Position numbers and translations under genes: made by a program. This document shows positions 1-13,899 of a DNA stretch of 64,000 bases, one piece after another (the first letter of the stretch is position 1; every line of letters starts with the position of its first letter). Source of the stretch: Ricinus communis (Eukaryota; Streptophyta; Magnoliopsida; Malpighiales; Euphorbiaceae); NCBI RefSeq assembly GCF_019578655.1, contig NC_063263.1, forward strand, positions 186,001-250,000, written 5' to 3'. A model generated the notes under the pieces. The model saw only the letters and a program-made list of their open reading frames with translations. It was not told the origin of the DNA and searched no databases.

Positions 1-91
1 CATTGGATAAGAGAGAGAAAATATAGAAAGAGACAGGAGACAGAGAGTCTGCTTTTGCAGCTCATTTGGAGAAGAAGAAAGAGAAAGAATA

Positions 92-3000
92 ATGGCCTCT
101 TCAACCTCTGCATTCACAGCCAACATTCCTTTCCTTAACAAATCACACTCTCACTCTCAGTCTCGCTTTGTACCCAAAGCTTCTCTCAACAACGTCCACC
201 TACCCCACCACCACAGCCTTAATCGCAGACAATTCTTATCCCAAACAGCCACTGTGTCACTCCCTTTACTTTCGTCCCCTCTGATAATCCAGCAACCCGC
301 AAATGCCGAAGAGACCCTTTCAGAATGGGAGAGAGTTTACCTCCCTAGCGACCCTGGAGTTGTCCTTCTTGACATCGCATTTGTCCCTGATGACATGAAC
401 CACGGTTTCCTTCTGGGTACTAGGCAAACCATCTTGGAGACGAAGGACGGCGGAAACACTTGGGTTTCGCGCTCCATACCATCAGCTGAAGATGAGGATT
501 TCAATTACAGATTCAATTCCATTAGTTTTAAAGGGAAAGAAGGTTGGATTGTTGGCAAACCAGCCATTTTGTTGTACACCTCTGATGCTGGAGATAGTTG
601 GCAAAGGATACCTCTCAGTGCTCAACTTCCTGGAGATATGGTAATTGATTATCCTTTCTATGCAGTTTACGGATTTATTATTTGTTAAGACAAACTAATG
701 CTAGATTAGTTGGTTCTATGATATATTTGTGCAGGTATATATAAAAGCTACTGGAGAAAAAAGTGCTGAGATGGTGACTGACCAAGGTGCAATTTATATC
801 ACATCCAACGGGGGATACAATTGGAGGGCTGCAGTTCAAGAGACTGTTTCAGCTACTCTAAATAGGTAGGTGAACTTCTGGTAGGACTAGTTGAATTGTA
901 TAGAAGAAGTAAAATTTGAAGTTAATTTAATGTTAAGCTTGTCTTATTTGTCTTATGCCTCAATGGATGCTTACTCGAATGAATAAATAAATACTTTTTT
1001 CAAAGCTAAATCCAGAGTCTATAAGATGAATTGCATGTGTTTGGTTTTGTCTAAATAATTCATTTCAGGGCTTGCTTTTACCAAGAACTATATCTTTTAG
1101 ACTAGCAATTTCTGTATGTGAGAAAATTTTCCGTTTCTTGTATGCCCTCTTATTTATTAAAGCTTAAAAATCTTATTCAATTACTATGCCGATATACTGT
1201 AAAATTATTTTAACCATAGATTTGAAGTTACAAATAGCCTAGATGTTTACAGAGTGTTGTTGTTGTTGTTGCAGAACAGTATCTAGTGGTATTAGTGGCG
1301 CAAGTTACTATACAGGAACCTTTAATACTGTCAACCGCTCTCCAGATGGAAACTATGTTGCTGTCTCAAGCCGTGGTAACTTCTATTTGACATGGGAACC
1401 TGGCCAGGTAAGGGTCTTTTCTTTGTTAATATCTGGATGTCCCTGTATTCATTTTGCTTCACTTTTAGGTTTGAATGGAACATGTCTGCTTAAAAATTTC
1501 TCATGCTGGATGCACAACAAATGATCCTTTTTGACTAGCTATTGAAAATTTGAAGCCAAGACATCTAAATCCGACAACTGTTAGCTATTTATCTTACTGT
1601 GTATTTGGACAATGGGTTGCTCACTAAAACAAGTTGATTGGGCTTGTTCCCAATGGAGTGAGGGCTTAAAGGTGCATTCAGTTTTATTCAAAATCGAGCT
1701 TTGACATATTTTACTCTTTCTTTGGGAAAGAAAAGGGTCATTCTTTTTTAATGAGTTCAATTGCAGAATTCTGATAATAACAAGCGGCAAATATAACTGA
1801 CGACAATGAAGCTGCAACTGAAGTAGCAAAATTTATAAAGATAACCCCATGCATAAAATGATGGGATGCTGTGTATCTCCTATCTTCATCTTTGAAAGAG
1901 ATTATAGATTTAGCGTGCCAGTATCAAACACTACAAGTAATTAATAGGTTCTATAGACTCAAGCTGGTAAAAGAGGACAGCACTTCTGGATATTATCTTT
2001 TCTAATAAGCTGTCTTTTTCTTCAACTTCCCATTTTCTTTTAAGCATCCTCCTTTATATTATAATATATCTGGTTCCATTCTCATACTCTGCAACGAGGA
2101 GTGTTCTGTTATCACTTTTTTTGGGCTTATTCTTGCTTTCTCTTCCTTTCGATTTTAATAAAGGAAAACTTTGTTGCTTAAACTTTTGTAAATGCCTTAA
2201 CAATCGAGCCAAACCTCACCTTCTGAAACTTTTGTCCACATTTTAGTACGTTGGTGAGATTCTGCAATATCATTTGCAATTAACAGGTCACAGGTCATTA
2301 AAGAAGAAGAAATGTGCAAAATGATGGATACAGGACTGTGTAGATCTTCAACACTGAAGGAACAGTTGATGATAATTAAGAATTCCCTTTTTCCTGCTCA
2401 TCATTTTATTCCATCATCGCATGGCTAACAACACCAAAAATATTTTGTACTTAAAAGTATATCGAGCAAGCCAATGCTTCTGCTAGATTATTATTCCAAG
2501 CTGAGACTGTTCCAGTGCAACCAGTTTTCTGTACTGTCAGAGATCAAGTTTAGGTCTGAGTTGTCTAGCATGAAGCTTGCACACTGTTATTTTTCCTTTT
2601 TTCCTTCATTTCTCCTGCAGTGGCTTTTATATGTTCATTTTCATGAGTAGCCTTTCCTCTTTTGTGTTCAATGTTTCTCTCAGGCGATTATGAACTTCTA
2701 TTTTAGGCATACTTAATGGATAAAACCACCATCTTCTATTGGTAATTTATGAAAGATAGATGAAATATAATACTATGTATGTTCAGTAGTTGTAAAAAAT
2801 AGTATCGCTAGGAATTAGGCTGGTTGGGATACTGTGCATAGATTCCACACTTATTTGTATTATAGGAAAACTTGTTTTTGGCATGGACGCAATGGAAGAT
2901 GATCTTTGTATGAATGAAAGATTTCTCAACTATGACTTGAGAAAATAGGTTAAATCTACTGAAACATCTTATATAATGCAGAGAAGACTGCATGGATCTC

Positions 3001-6000
3001 ACCCTTCTTGGAGCTTGGAGTTCCTGAAAAGTTTTTGCATTTGGGCACCTTTTAATTGCTAAAGGGAGCCCAGTTAGACTTGTTTCTAGACCTAATTTTT
3101 GAGGATAGTAGCTGATTAGTATGCAAGAGTTGCTGATTATGATGGGAAGGATTGTTTAGTGTTTTTCTTGGAATTCTAAGTTTTGATGGCCTGTTGCATG
3201 ATTGAGAATTTGATACATTTCTTTTCTCTTTGGGTTATTGGAATCCACAAGGGTGAGAAAGGAAGATGAGTATAAGGTTGTGTAGTTTCCTCGAAAAAAA
3301 GATTGGATGAGTATAAGGTTTTGTGACTGGGAGGCCAGCAGATATTTTGATATAAGAAATGTTCTTAGAACACGATTGTCTTATATGGCAATGAATGGCA
3401 ACTATAATCCATATTCACTGAATAATCTGTTGCTGCAACATACAGTTGCAAGGAAGATTGTGAGAATTGGAAAACACTTTGTGGTTGGTTCATGCTTTCT
3501 TCAATGATATAGAAATTGGCAGTTTGTTTAATTCAGCTCATTCCCTTGATTTTGTGTTTTCGTTCATCTGCCCTCCTAAGAGCATTTGTGTTAGTCGATC
3601 TTTAAATTGCGTCAAACGCGTACTAATTTCTTTATTGATCATCTCTTGATATTGCGGAGGTACAACTATTGTAGGATTAACATTAGTTGTTAGAGGAGCA
3701 CCTATTTAGCTCAGCACAATTACTAAAGTACTGTGAGATCAGAGAATGGTGTTGGTGCGATGGTTCTTTGTGGTGGATTTTGCACATAGCTCATGGGAGA
3801 TCATGTATGAATAAGAATAAGGGTATTGATAAGGACCATATACATATAGCTGAAAAGTTGATTGTTGAAAAGGTGATATTTGTTGAATAGGTGGTCGATT
3901 ATTGTAGGTAATCTAAGGAGGAACACTTCTAGGTGGTGGTGGTTCTGAGGTGCGAGTGTTGTCCGGACGAGACATTATTTTTTAGGAAGTTATCAACAAA
4001 AGATTTATTTTCAGGAAAGTTTTTCTTTGGGAAAAGATATAGCTGTTTCCCACAAACAGCACCAATTGATGACTTACCTAAGGAATTGATGATGTTGAAC
4101 AAGGCTCACTTATTCCTCCTGTAAACGTATAAAAGAATTAAAGAGAATATCAGACTTGGCGTCCAATATCCACTCCGACAATCAAGTTTGTATTTGCAAA
4201 AAGAGAATGAATATAAAGTTGAGCTTTGTATTTGTCTTGAATGAATTGAATGTCTTACCTGTGGGGTCTCTTATATATATATTTATTATTCCTACTCCTC
4301 AATGTATTTGGAGATTTCCTAGCTAGGTTGAACCAAACCCTATCAGGATTCCTTCTCCTTTAATATTTGCATTGTAATCATTCAATGATGTAGAAGTTGG
4401 CAAATTAGAGAGCAATTCTGGAAGCATAGTAATGGAGTTGGATGGAGGAAACTTCAGCTGTCTTGATGTGAGAAGGACAGCTTGTATGGACGCAAAGCTT
4501 CTTGTGCATACTTCCTTCATGATCTCTTTAGCTGGCTGCTATAATTAGATTCTTTACAACCATCTCTTTATTATCATGACTGAGAATAGACAATTAAATA
4601 AGATAGGATTTTTTCATAGAAAATGAGATTATTCTGTTCCAGTGAGAGTCATTAGGTCTGGAAAGCTTCAAGTTAATCAGCATTATTCCTCATTGTTAAT
4701 GAGATTGCCCAACACCTCTCTCTCTCTTATCTATATACATATTGGTAACATTTGGACAATCTAAAGCATTATGACTGTTAGCAATATGGAATCTGGTTTT
4801 TCCTTTCATATTTTCTTTCCTTATTTTGCTCGCATCTTCCAAGCTTTCCATATGCTTTTAGGTACCATTTTTTGGTTTTCTTATTTCAATTTATTTCTAA
4901 ATAAGAAAGCTTGACTTATCAGACTTCTTATCTTATGGCAAATTCAAACTTTCTTCCTCTTCTGAGAAGGTCTTTCATTATATAGACAAGAAGGCCAACT
5001 ATACAAGGAAACTAAAGTTGTCTATGCTAATTACATAGAGGATCCTGGGAAGCTATATATGGTAAGCTAAATCTCCTCCGTTATTTATGAGACTATATAC
5101 AGGCTAGATTAATGGATCAATTGCAGCTATTACTTAAAAGTGTTACCCGTCATTATTTATGGCTTTCTATTGAGAGAATATACCTAAAGTAACCTGGAGG
5201 TAAATGGTGCATGACGATCTAGTGACTTTACATCTCTCCAAAGATGTGGCCTAGAATCATTTGGAAAAGAGAAACAGGTTCCATATAACTAACCTCAAAT
5301 AGATTGGACCAAGTCTTAGTTGAGTTGAATTGAGTACCGAATGATAATCTGGGACTTTGGATGTGCTTGTATTTGTAATGAAATCAGTCAAATATCTTAA
5401 ACTCTGCTATTACAAACCATTATGTACTTTACTAATGGATTTTGATGACTGGTTGTCATTCTGCTTAACTAATTTCAGTAATTTAATCAAGGCGGCTAAA
5501 TGAACTCTATAATTTTATTAATACTTTCCACTGTATGGTTTTAGTTTTGTGGCTTTTATTTTAAATTCTTTCTTTTTCATTCTTTTCAGAGTTTCTATCT
5601 GTGGATAATGTATAGTTGCATGAGCTATTTCTATTTATGATTCTTCATTCCATCAATTTTGATTTTAAATGGATGTGCAATTGTATTGTTTATGGTCCAT
5701 TATTGTCCATTATTTGCAGCCATTCTGGCAGCCACATAACAGAGCTGTTGCGAGACGAATTCAGAACATGGGATGGAGAGCTGATGGTGGTTTGTGGCTT
5801 CTTGTCCGAGGAGGGGGACTTTATCTCAGTAAAGGGACTGGAGTAAGTAAAACTTGGGGATCTCATTCTTTAAGCTCAACCATGATAACTGTTTTTATGT
5901 TTATTTTAATCCACATAGGATATTATTTGTGTGAAACTAAAATGAGTGGTAAACACCATATAGGAATATCTCTTGGTATGATCATTTTCATTTGCGACTA

Positions 6001-8726
6001 TTCCTCGTTATGGGGTAGGTTTGGTTGTATTACTTGATTTACCAATTACATCAGCATAGACATTGAACAAGTGATATTTACATCAATGTCCCAAAATAGC
6101 CATTTATGCCCAGTTGGTTTACTTGCAACCTTAAAGGACATGATTTGAGTTTGAGTCTTCCTATCTACCATTATTGGTGGAATTTAATCATTTTTGTGGT
6201 GAGAGTTTTGTAAGAGAAGGGTAGCTCTATTATGGGCCCAGTACTCAAGGCCCATTAGGCCTCCAATCAACAAAAAAGAGAGAACAATACATGATATCTA
6301 TTTATTAACAATCTTCATTATATCAAACAGTAATATAACACTTAGTATCTTAAAAGGAAAAATTTTACAAGTAGACATGGAATTCAGAAGTGCTGCATTA
6401 TTAATTTGAAGCTTCATCAGATTAAGCAAGTAGTACACTTTCTTAGTTATGAATTGTGCTAGTGATACTTTTTGGGGTGATGACCTGAAACCGACATGCT
6501 TGCATGACAAGACATGTTAGATGCCACTTCTACTTACAGTAAATGCGTCATTTATGAAAAAATTTTCTACTTGAAATACTCGGTTACTCATACTTTTTCT
6601 TTTTGGCATCACTATGATTTCTAGTGGATTCATGTGTTTTCATGTATCAAGGAATTATGGATTTTTCCCATATGCTCGCTCATTTTCTTTGAACATGCAC
6701 GTAAATTTCATCGTTAATGCAACTGATAACACATAAATGTCTTATGAGTGTTTCTCCTTGTATTTTTATTCTTCCATTTTTGTAATACTAGCAATGATTT
6801 TTGCGATATATATATATTCTTGTTCTTGGTTCTGGTAGTCAGCCTTCATTTTCTACTTTTCATTGTCATTACTTTCATTTAAGTTTTATTATTGTTGAAG
6901 ACAACTATTGTCTCTTCACCAGATTTCAGAGGATTTTGAAGAAATTTCAGTGCAAAGTCGGGGTTTCGGGATTCTAGATGTTGGATATCGTTCAAAGGTA
7001 GCAATTTTGTAAATTTTAACATGTAAAAGCATGCTCCTTTACATGGTGGGTGGATAATTTTTGTATGCTAATTAGGTTGCACTTCTGTATATTTCATGAT
7101 CAAGGGCAGATCACAAATTTGCAAGAAATAACTTGGCAAGCTTATCTATGCATCATTCCCTATCTATTTCTCATGACCATACCAATTGCATATGTGAGAG
7201 TTTATCTCCGCGTGAGCAAACAATTACTTTAACATATGCCATGGGATGCTAATATAAGCATATAAACTCCAAAAGAATTCCTTTGCTAGGACCAATATCT
7301 CCTTCTTCATAAACATAGTTCATTGAAGCATTTTTTTTGGCTTTAAATTAATCATCAACCCACCCACTATTCGCCTTATCTTCTCTTTCATTTCTATTTG
7401 TAATTTATAGGCTCTAAATTAATTCATTCTTTTGGTTCACTCTCAAACTCAGTTGTCAGCTTATATTAAGCATTTCAAATCTTTGTTCTTGAAGCTTCAT
7501 TCCATGTCAATGAGGAAGAAGGGGTGGGTGTTGAGATGGTTGTGGGGGTAAAAGCTTTAGTACTGTTGAATTCGACATAGTTCTATAATTGTTTTTGAAA
7601 AAATACTATTTGAAGTATAAAAGCTTCAATAAATCTATTTTTACAAATTAATATGGAATGCTACTTCTCATTAATTTTTATACCTACATTATAAATGAGC
7701 TACAATATTTTAATATCATCCTTACTTTCCAAGTCTCTACAATTAAAACACTTTCCGGTTTCATTCTACAGGATGAGGCTTGGGCTGCAGGGGGCAGTGG
7801 GATTCTGCTGAGAACTACCAATGGTGGCAAAACATGGACTCGCGATAAAGCAGCTGATAGTATTGCTGCAAATCTCTATTCAGTGAAGTAAGCCTAATCC
7901 TTTTAAAAGATACATATATTATTTTTTTCAAGCCATTAACATCTTTTCTAAGAGAAAGTACGTCCTTGTCTAAATATTCTCTCTATAACAACTTACGGTA
8001 CCTTCTTGTGTAGTTAATTTTATTCCATTCATTAGAAATGAACTTTTACCAAACAAGAAATAGACAATAAAGAAACAATTTAGAATGTTGTTAGCTAGTG
8101 ACTTGGAAGATTCGTCATTCTCTAATGGCTTGGAAGATGTGTTCTTTTCTAGCATTTTGTTCTATGCAATATAAGAACTAAGATGAAGTGCGGCTCGTAT
8201 TAAAGAAAATATTAGGAAATAAAGAAGAGGTCGTTCTTTTTCTAAAAAATATTTATAGACCAACTAAGAAATAATGAACGGATACATATTGGTAAAAGAT
8301 TATAGAATGCTTTCAAGTTGTTAGAGATTTAAAACGATTCTTCGAATCTCACCTAGTAGCTTATCCTTTTAAGTGAAGTTATTTTTTGGCTTAAGGTAAA
8401 ATGGGTCTATGCTTGTCTATACTTCAAGTGTAATAGACATCTACATGCGTAGTATAGTAGAGATATAAAACTATTTTTGAAGCCTCACCTAATAGCTTAA
8501 ACTTTTGGATAGAATGATTTTGTGACGAAAGTAATAGCTAAGCCTTAGTGATGTTGGAGTTGGATCAAATCATAAAACCCTATACTAGCCTACGGTTTTA
8601 CATGTTTTAACTTCATGAACATGGAGAAGTCAATGATATTCATGATATCTTTCTCGTAGGTTTATCAATGATAGCAAGGGTTTTGTGTTGGGAAATGATG
8701 GTGTGTTGCTTCGATATCTTGGATAA
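92..8726 (+). CDS. HCF136: Photosystem II stability/assembly factor HCF136 (Ycf48 homologue), seven exons
   Basis: Exons are 92-640, 735-865, 1275-1407, 5720-5842, 6923-6997, 7772-7887 and 8660-8726. All introns are GT-AG, phases agree, and the joined frame is 1194 nt (397 aa plus stop), close to the usual length of about 400 aa. The family is a thylakoid-lumen beta-propeller needed to assemble the early photosystem II reaction centre around D1. The N-terminus is a Ser/His-rich plastid transit peptide, then a twin-arginine lumenal signal (RR at residues 45-46, hydrophobic stretch, PANA before Glu73), so the mature protein should begin near residue 73. Asp-box/BNR-type turns are visible as [24 protein letters not shown] and TTNGGKTW. 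The ATG at 92 is the first in frame and gives the complete transit peptide. No internal stop or frameshift is seen. Assignment is by recognition of the family. Confidence 0.95.
1408..5719 (+). other. Large intron 3 of HCF136, with an LTR-like remnant
   Basis: This 4.3-kb intron is much longer than the gene's other introns (0.1-1.9 kb). It has GT and AG ends and a (TGT)n run just upstream, near 1257-1271, at the end of intron 2. Short open frames inside it have no recognisable domain. Most of the excess looks like old insertions. The clearest is the retroelement-like stretch near 4040-4340, listed separately. Confidence 0.7.
4040..4340 (-). mobile_element. Degenerate LTR-retroelement remnant in HCF136 intron 3
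   Basis: On the minus strand a sequence close to TTGGTGCTGTTTGTGGGAAA resembles the TGGCGCCGTCTGTGGGAAA primer-binding site of many plant gypsy elements. The DNA to its right has the look of a minus-strand LTR, including a TATATATATA run near 4272. No gag or pol frame survives and no target duplication was found. The call rests on motif memory, not an alignment. Confidence 0.35.
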
Positions 8727-10109
8727 AAGTCTAAGTTTCTTATGATGACTGGTAAGATTCTCTTTCTTCTCTTAACACGATTCATATTTTTTTGAAAAGA
8801 TCTTGTACAATTTCATAGTCAATCTTTTGTTGGTTTTGTTCAATGAATATTGAAGAAGTGATTATTTTATGTAAATATACGTATAGCTACAAAGTTTGAA
8901 CTTGTTTCAAATGATTAATCGAACTCATGGAGTTTTCATGCTCGCAGGTTGTTAATGATGTTGCAATTTTGTATGCTGTTTGGTAACTATTGCTGTAAAG
9001 AGAAGAAGAAAGTTTCTTGTATGTCATAATTGTATTTGACTATTTTATATGTGAATGTTGCATTTCAGGTAGTAAATATTGTTCTTCATAGGAATATTTA
9101 CATGAACAATTCATGATCCATTTCCTTACATATAAACTTGGAAATGCCGAAGGTGATTTCTACTATATGAAATTCTTTTTTCTTTTACAAAATTTTATAA
9201 TTTTGGTGATCTTTTTTAGAAATATTCAATTTAGCTATGATTTAGCCAACTGAGTGCAAGTTTGGTTTAATTGAGTTGTTTGTTAGAATTAAGTAACATG
9301 AACAACGGTATAGATGTCAATTAGAAAATGAAAAATCTAAATTGATGAGTCTTAATGTCATATTATTATATACATTGCTTAATTTTGAATTCTCATTTCC
9401 TAAATGATATCCACGTTTAATTTTGACCAATCATTTAATTAGGTAAAAAATATATTTAATTGGTCAAATTATGACTAAATTGATAATTTTTAAAGAATTA
9501 TCTAAAATAACAAACTTCCACAAAGTTCTAGATTTTTTAGGCTATTAGGCATTTTTTATTATTATAGTTCATCAGAGATTAAATGAACTGTTAACTACAC
9601 GATAGAAGGTAATCATCACCTTATATTTGCAACATATGTCAATCACTTTATACTTTGGTAATAATTTATTTAGTATAGAGGTAAGGGCATAAACTCAAGA
9701 TCTCTATCTTTCAGAAACAAATACTTTTACCACTTGAATTAGCTCTCAAATCATCTACATAAAATTATTTTAAATAAAATAAAAAACAAACTGAATAGTT
9801 CGCCTAACAAGAAATAAAGCAAATGCATCCATACATAGATAGGAAGCATATGCAAACACTAAATGCAAACACTAAGGCAAAAATATTACAAATTGTTATA
9901 TTACATGTTTCATAAATAATGATCCCAAAATTCATCTAACATGCATGGTAATGAGTAAGCATTTGTTTGGACTTCAAACTCCTTGGGAGGGCATTGTAAG
10001 CACCGATTTTTGTCAGCTATAATAACTCCTAAGCATGCTAATATTAATATAAATAGTTTTTATACCCGACCTATGACCTAGTTATTTTAATATATAATAT
10101 TGTGTTTTG
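8727..10109. other. Intergenic, 3' flank of HCF136; no gene seen
   Basis: The first few hundred bases should be the HCF136 3' UTR and terminator region (AT-rich). The remainder is AT-rich with stops in all frames. No RNA gene or repeat was recognised by eye. Confidence 0.6.
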
Positions 10110-10308
10110 TGTTGTAAAATGGAGATAATAATAAAAAAAAGAGTAGAAAAGAGAATGATTTTTATGTGTATATATTCCATTGACACCTATTATAGGTGTA
10201 AAATGTTACAGAGATAGAGTTCTATTTACACCAAAAAAAAAAAAATCTATCTATAGAGATAATGGTAGACATCAAATATTACCCAAACACTTTAATATTA
10301 TCATAACA
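10110..10308 (-). repeat. 3' LTR of a truncated Copia element
   Basis: About 199 bp bounded by TG and CA (TGTTGTAAAATGG at the left, TATCATAACA at the right). In element orientation the LTR follows directly after the purine tract TAAGGGGGAG, the expected polypurine tract position. A TATA-like stretch lies inside. The 5' LTR was not found, so no target duplication can be tested. Confidence 0.65.
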
Positions 10309-10320
10309 CTCCCCCTTAGA
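10309..10320 (-). promoter_or_regulatory. Polypurine tract of the Copia element
   Basis: Minus-strand TCTAAGGGGGAG lies immediately before the start of the 3' LTR, which is where plus-strand DNA synthesis is primed in LTR retrotransposons. Confidence 0.6.
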
Positions 10321-11760
10321 TGTCTATTATAAAGAATATGTCTCATTAAAACCTTACTAAGAAAAACCTTGTGGGAGAAAATCTTATTGAATAAAAAAGA
10401 ATATATTATTTATGAAAAAATTTATGCCATAACACTGCCTTATTAAAAATCTTGCTAGGAAAATCCAATGGGACAAAACTTAAACTAAGGAAAAAAGAGT
10501 ACAACACTTGAAAGTCTCCCCTCATAACAAATATCTTTTAGTCGTCAAATACCAATTTTGTTCACTAACTTCTCAAATATTGTTGTAGGGAGTACTTTTG
10601 TAAACAAATCTATCAAATTATCAATAAATCAAATTTGATAAATATCTAAAACTCCTTGCTTCAGAAGCTCATGTGTTAAAAAGAACTTTGGCAAAATGTG
10701 ATTGAGTTGTGCAATACAAGAAACATTATCTTCATATAGCACTACTAAACTTCCTTTATCAAATGAGAGATTACATATTTCTTTAATATGTTGGATCATA
10801 GATCTTAACTATATGCATTCTCTACTAGCATTATGCATTGCCAATGTTTCAACCTGATTTAAATGATGTGGTAATTAGAGTTTGTTTAATAGAATGCTAA
10901 GATATCGCAGTGCCACCACATATAAATAAGTAACATGTTTATGATCGAATCTTACGTGAATTAGATAAATATCCAACATCTGCATATCCAATTAAATCTG
11001 ACTTTGAGTCTTATGGATAAAATAAGCCCATATCAGATATACTACATAAATAACATAATACTTGTTTCACACTATTCTAATGTCTTTGAGTTAGTGAGGA
11101 ATTATATCTACTAATAAACTTATAGAAAATGCTATATTAGGTCTTATATAAATAGCAAGATATATTAATGTTCCAATAGCACTAAGATATGATACTGCTG
11201 GACTAAGTATTTCTTCACCATATTCTCGAGGACGAAAGGAGTCTTTTTTCACATCTAGGTGTCTAATAATCATAGGAGAACTCATTGGATGAGATTTACC
11301 AATATTAAAATATTTTAATATATTTTCAATATAAGTTAACTAATGAGTAAAAATCTCTCTAAATAAATTCTCAAGCTGCAAGCCAATACAATATTTTATT
11401 CGTCCTAAGTATTTCATTTTAAATTTATCTCTTAAATAAGTTACTGTTTCTGCCAACTCTTTAGGAGTTTCAATGATGCTTAAATCATCAACATAAACTG
11501 AATTTATTTTCTTAATGAAAAGACATGGGCAAATTGAATTATTAGTATATTCTTCCTTTAAAAAATATTCACTAAGGCGATTATGGCACATTCGTCCAAA
11601 TTGTTTTAATCCATACAAGGATTTTTGTAGCTTAATTGAATATATTTCTTGAGGTTTTAAGTTACATGCTTCAAGCATTTTTAGTCCTTTAATGACTTTC
11701 ATATAAATGTCATTATCAAGTTGATCTCTATTTTGATCCTAACAACCAAATTGAACATCA
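10309..11760 (-). pseudogene. Copia pol fragment (RT to RNase H), 5'-truncated
   Basis: Minus-strand frames at 11702-11340 and 11285-11091 carry Copia reverse transcriptase and downstream motifs. These include LQKSLYGLKQFGR, VYVDDL (the catalytic YVDD box), KMKYLGRIKYCIGLQLE and YLSAIGTLIYLA, followed by a decayed RNase H region that runs to the polypurine tract. Stops and frame changes separate the pieces. Gag, protease, integrase and the 5' LTR are missing, so this is a dead, 5'-truncated copy inserted between genes. Confidence 0.8.
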
Positions 11761-11779
11761 CTAACATCATGATTGAGTG

Positions 11780-12880
11780 TCTATATGACAGAGCACCAAA
11801 GAAACCAAGCTTAGGCTAAACGTTTTTAAGCCTTGAAGCTAGTCTTATAAAAAGACTCCAAAAGTGTGAAGGCGCTTCAAAGGTGCAGGGTTGCTTTTTA
11901 CATGACTAAAAGTTTACAAGACGTTGAAAAGTCCACATGATAGCAGGCCATTTGCTTCATGACACCTGGCATTCAAAGTGTCAAAGCTTCAAGAAGCACG
12001 AGGGTGCCTCACTTTAGGACTTGAGATAAAAACTGGTAGAAGATAACATGGTGAGAAGCGCGAGGATGCTTTTTGTGTGGACAAGGCAAGCGTGAGGGCG
12101 CTATTGTGGTGCAGAGGCAGTTTTCACAATTAATGCGATGTGAGTAATTGTTGAGATATTAGCCACCCTAGCAGTGCCATGTGGCTGGATACGTTGGAGC
12201 CCCAACATCTCTTTTTAGAAAGCGCAAGCGCGCTTTCCATGAGTTTTAGATAATTTTTGCTAAGTCATCAAATCTTGCAATTAAAGAGTTTTGGCCTCAT
12301 TATAATGTCTCCAAGGGGGTGATATATATATAAATACTCCTCTTAAAGACTCTATAACAAAGTGTGTGAATTAGATATACCAAAACTCTTGCAAATTTAC
12401 TTCTCAACTTTCTACACACAATTTCTTTCTTTGAAATGTGTATTAAGTTGAAACTCTTTGTTCAACTAAAACTAAAAAGGGTTATTGTGTGAGCCTAGGT
12501 ATTAAAAAAATAAAAGGAATTGGTTGTTGAGTAGCCATTAATACTCAAAGGTTAAGGGACTTAGTGAGAGATTGATTCACTAAGGAAAAAGTGTGAGCCT
12601 TCAAAATACCAAGTTGTTAGGTGAACTTGTAAAACCTAAAGGTTGTAATCTTAGTGATTATAGTGAAACACTCAAATGTGATCTTAAGGAGTGGATGTAG
12701 GGAGGTTTATTCCCAAACCACTGTAAACCTTTGTGTCATCTTCTCTAACCCTTACTCTCCTTATATTATCCTTAATCTCTTGTGTTTTTATCAAAAATTA
12801 TTAACTTCCACAATTTGAGGTCATCCATTCAACTCCACTTCTTGGTTCCAAGGGACAACAATACCACGCCAAGCCAACAA
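11780..12880 (+). repeat. Probable Copia-type LTR sequence (solo or partial)
   Basis: A gene-free stretch with a TATA box (GATATATATATAAATACTCC, near 12324-12343). It is followed by a transcribed-leader-like region ending in repeated phrases such as GTTGTAATCTTAGTGATTATAG, reminiscent of large plant Copia (SIRE-type) LTRs. Clear TG/CA ends and a target duplication were not identified, so boundaries are approximate. Confidence 0.35.
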
Positions 12881-13340
12881 AAGACAAATACCGGTTTCTC
12901 ATTCTAGATATAAAAACATGGTTAAAGTGGAAAAAATGTGTTAAAATAAAAGGAGCTCGCAGCTCATTCTACCAAATTGCAAATGATGTGATAGAGAATC
13001 GAAAAATAATAGAAAGCCTAATGGCTTGTAAGCACTCCTTAACTTTGTAAATAAAGATTTAAATGTAAAAAAAATGTTAACAATCTATAATAAGCAATAA
13101 TTTTCATGTGACTGCTTCAAAAATGTTAATATAACCATACTAATGTAAAATTCTTGCATATATGTTATCCAACTATAAGCTAACTAAGAAACTTTTTTTT
13201 TTTATAATATCAACCATTTCAACTCACTTCATCATAATTTGACAAAAACTTAATCCTAAAACCATGATCCATGCTCGCAAATCACTAAATTCTAATCTTT
13301 ATCCATTTATAAAGATCACAGTTTAAACATTAAAGTCAAA
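12881..13340. other. AT-rich intergenic; nothing recognised
   Basis: No open frame above background, RNA gene or repeat boundary could be supported in this stretch. Confidence 0.5.
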
Positions 13341-13899
13341 TTAGAAAGGAAAAAGAAAATGAAACAAAAAAAAAAGAGAAAAGTATAATAGCATACTTGA
13401 AACTGCCTTTAGCTTATTAATTTTATCAGAAGCAGGAACAACTCTAGGTCCAACAATGTTAAAACATCCTTGTAGATATTTTAAAGTTTTTGGACCAGTG
13501 ACACAACCATCGTCTTCTTGACGTGGCATCCTAAGCGGCATTCTTTCCACCTTTAGTATTAGTATTGGTGTTGTTGAGAATTAGGTTCTTGTTATTTTCG
13601 AATTCAACAACTCATTTCCTTTCCTTTTAGCCAAGTTCCAATCTTCTTAGAAAAACTCAAATTAAAGACTAACCACATAGGTAGTAGCTGAAGAAGGGTC
13701 TAGATTAAGTTGTCGCCACTACTTCCTTTGTCCATTTCAATTCATTAACTTCAAATTCTAATTCTAATCAAAATCTAAATAAAATAGAAAGAAGAAAAAG
13801 GAATTACCTCATTGAAGGACCAAAACACTTAACACCATCAATTATGTCAGTTTTAGCAAAGTATAAGAATGTAAAGCATTAGTGTGCATTACTAATGAC

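Noticed and set aside
5669..6037. 122-codon open frame in the HCF136 region
   Set aside because: It is exon 4 (5720-5842) read through both flanking introns. Splice signals and phase support only the exon.
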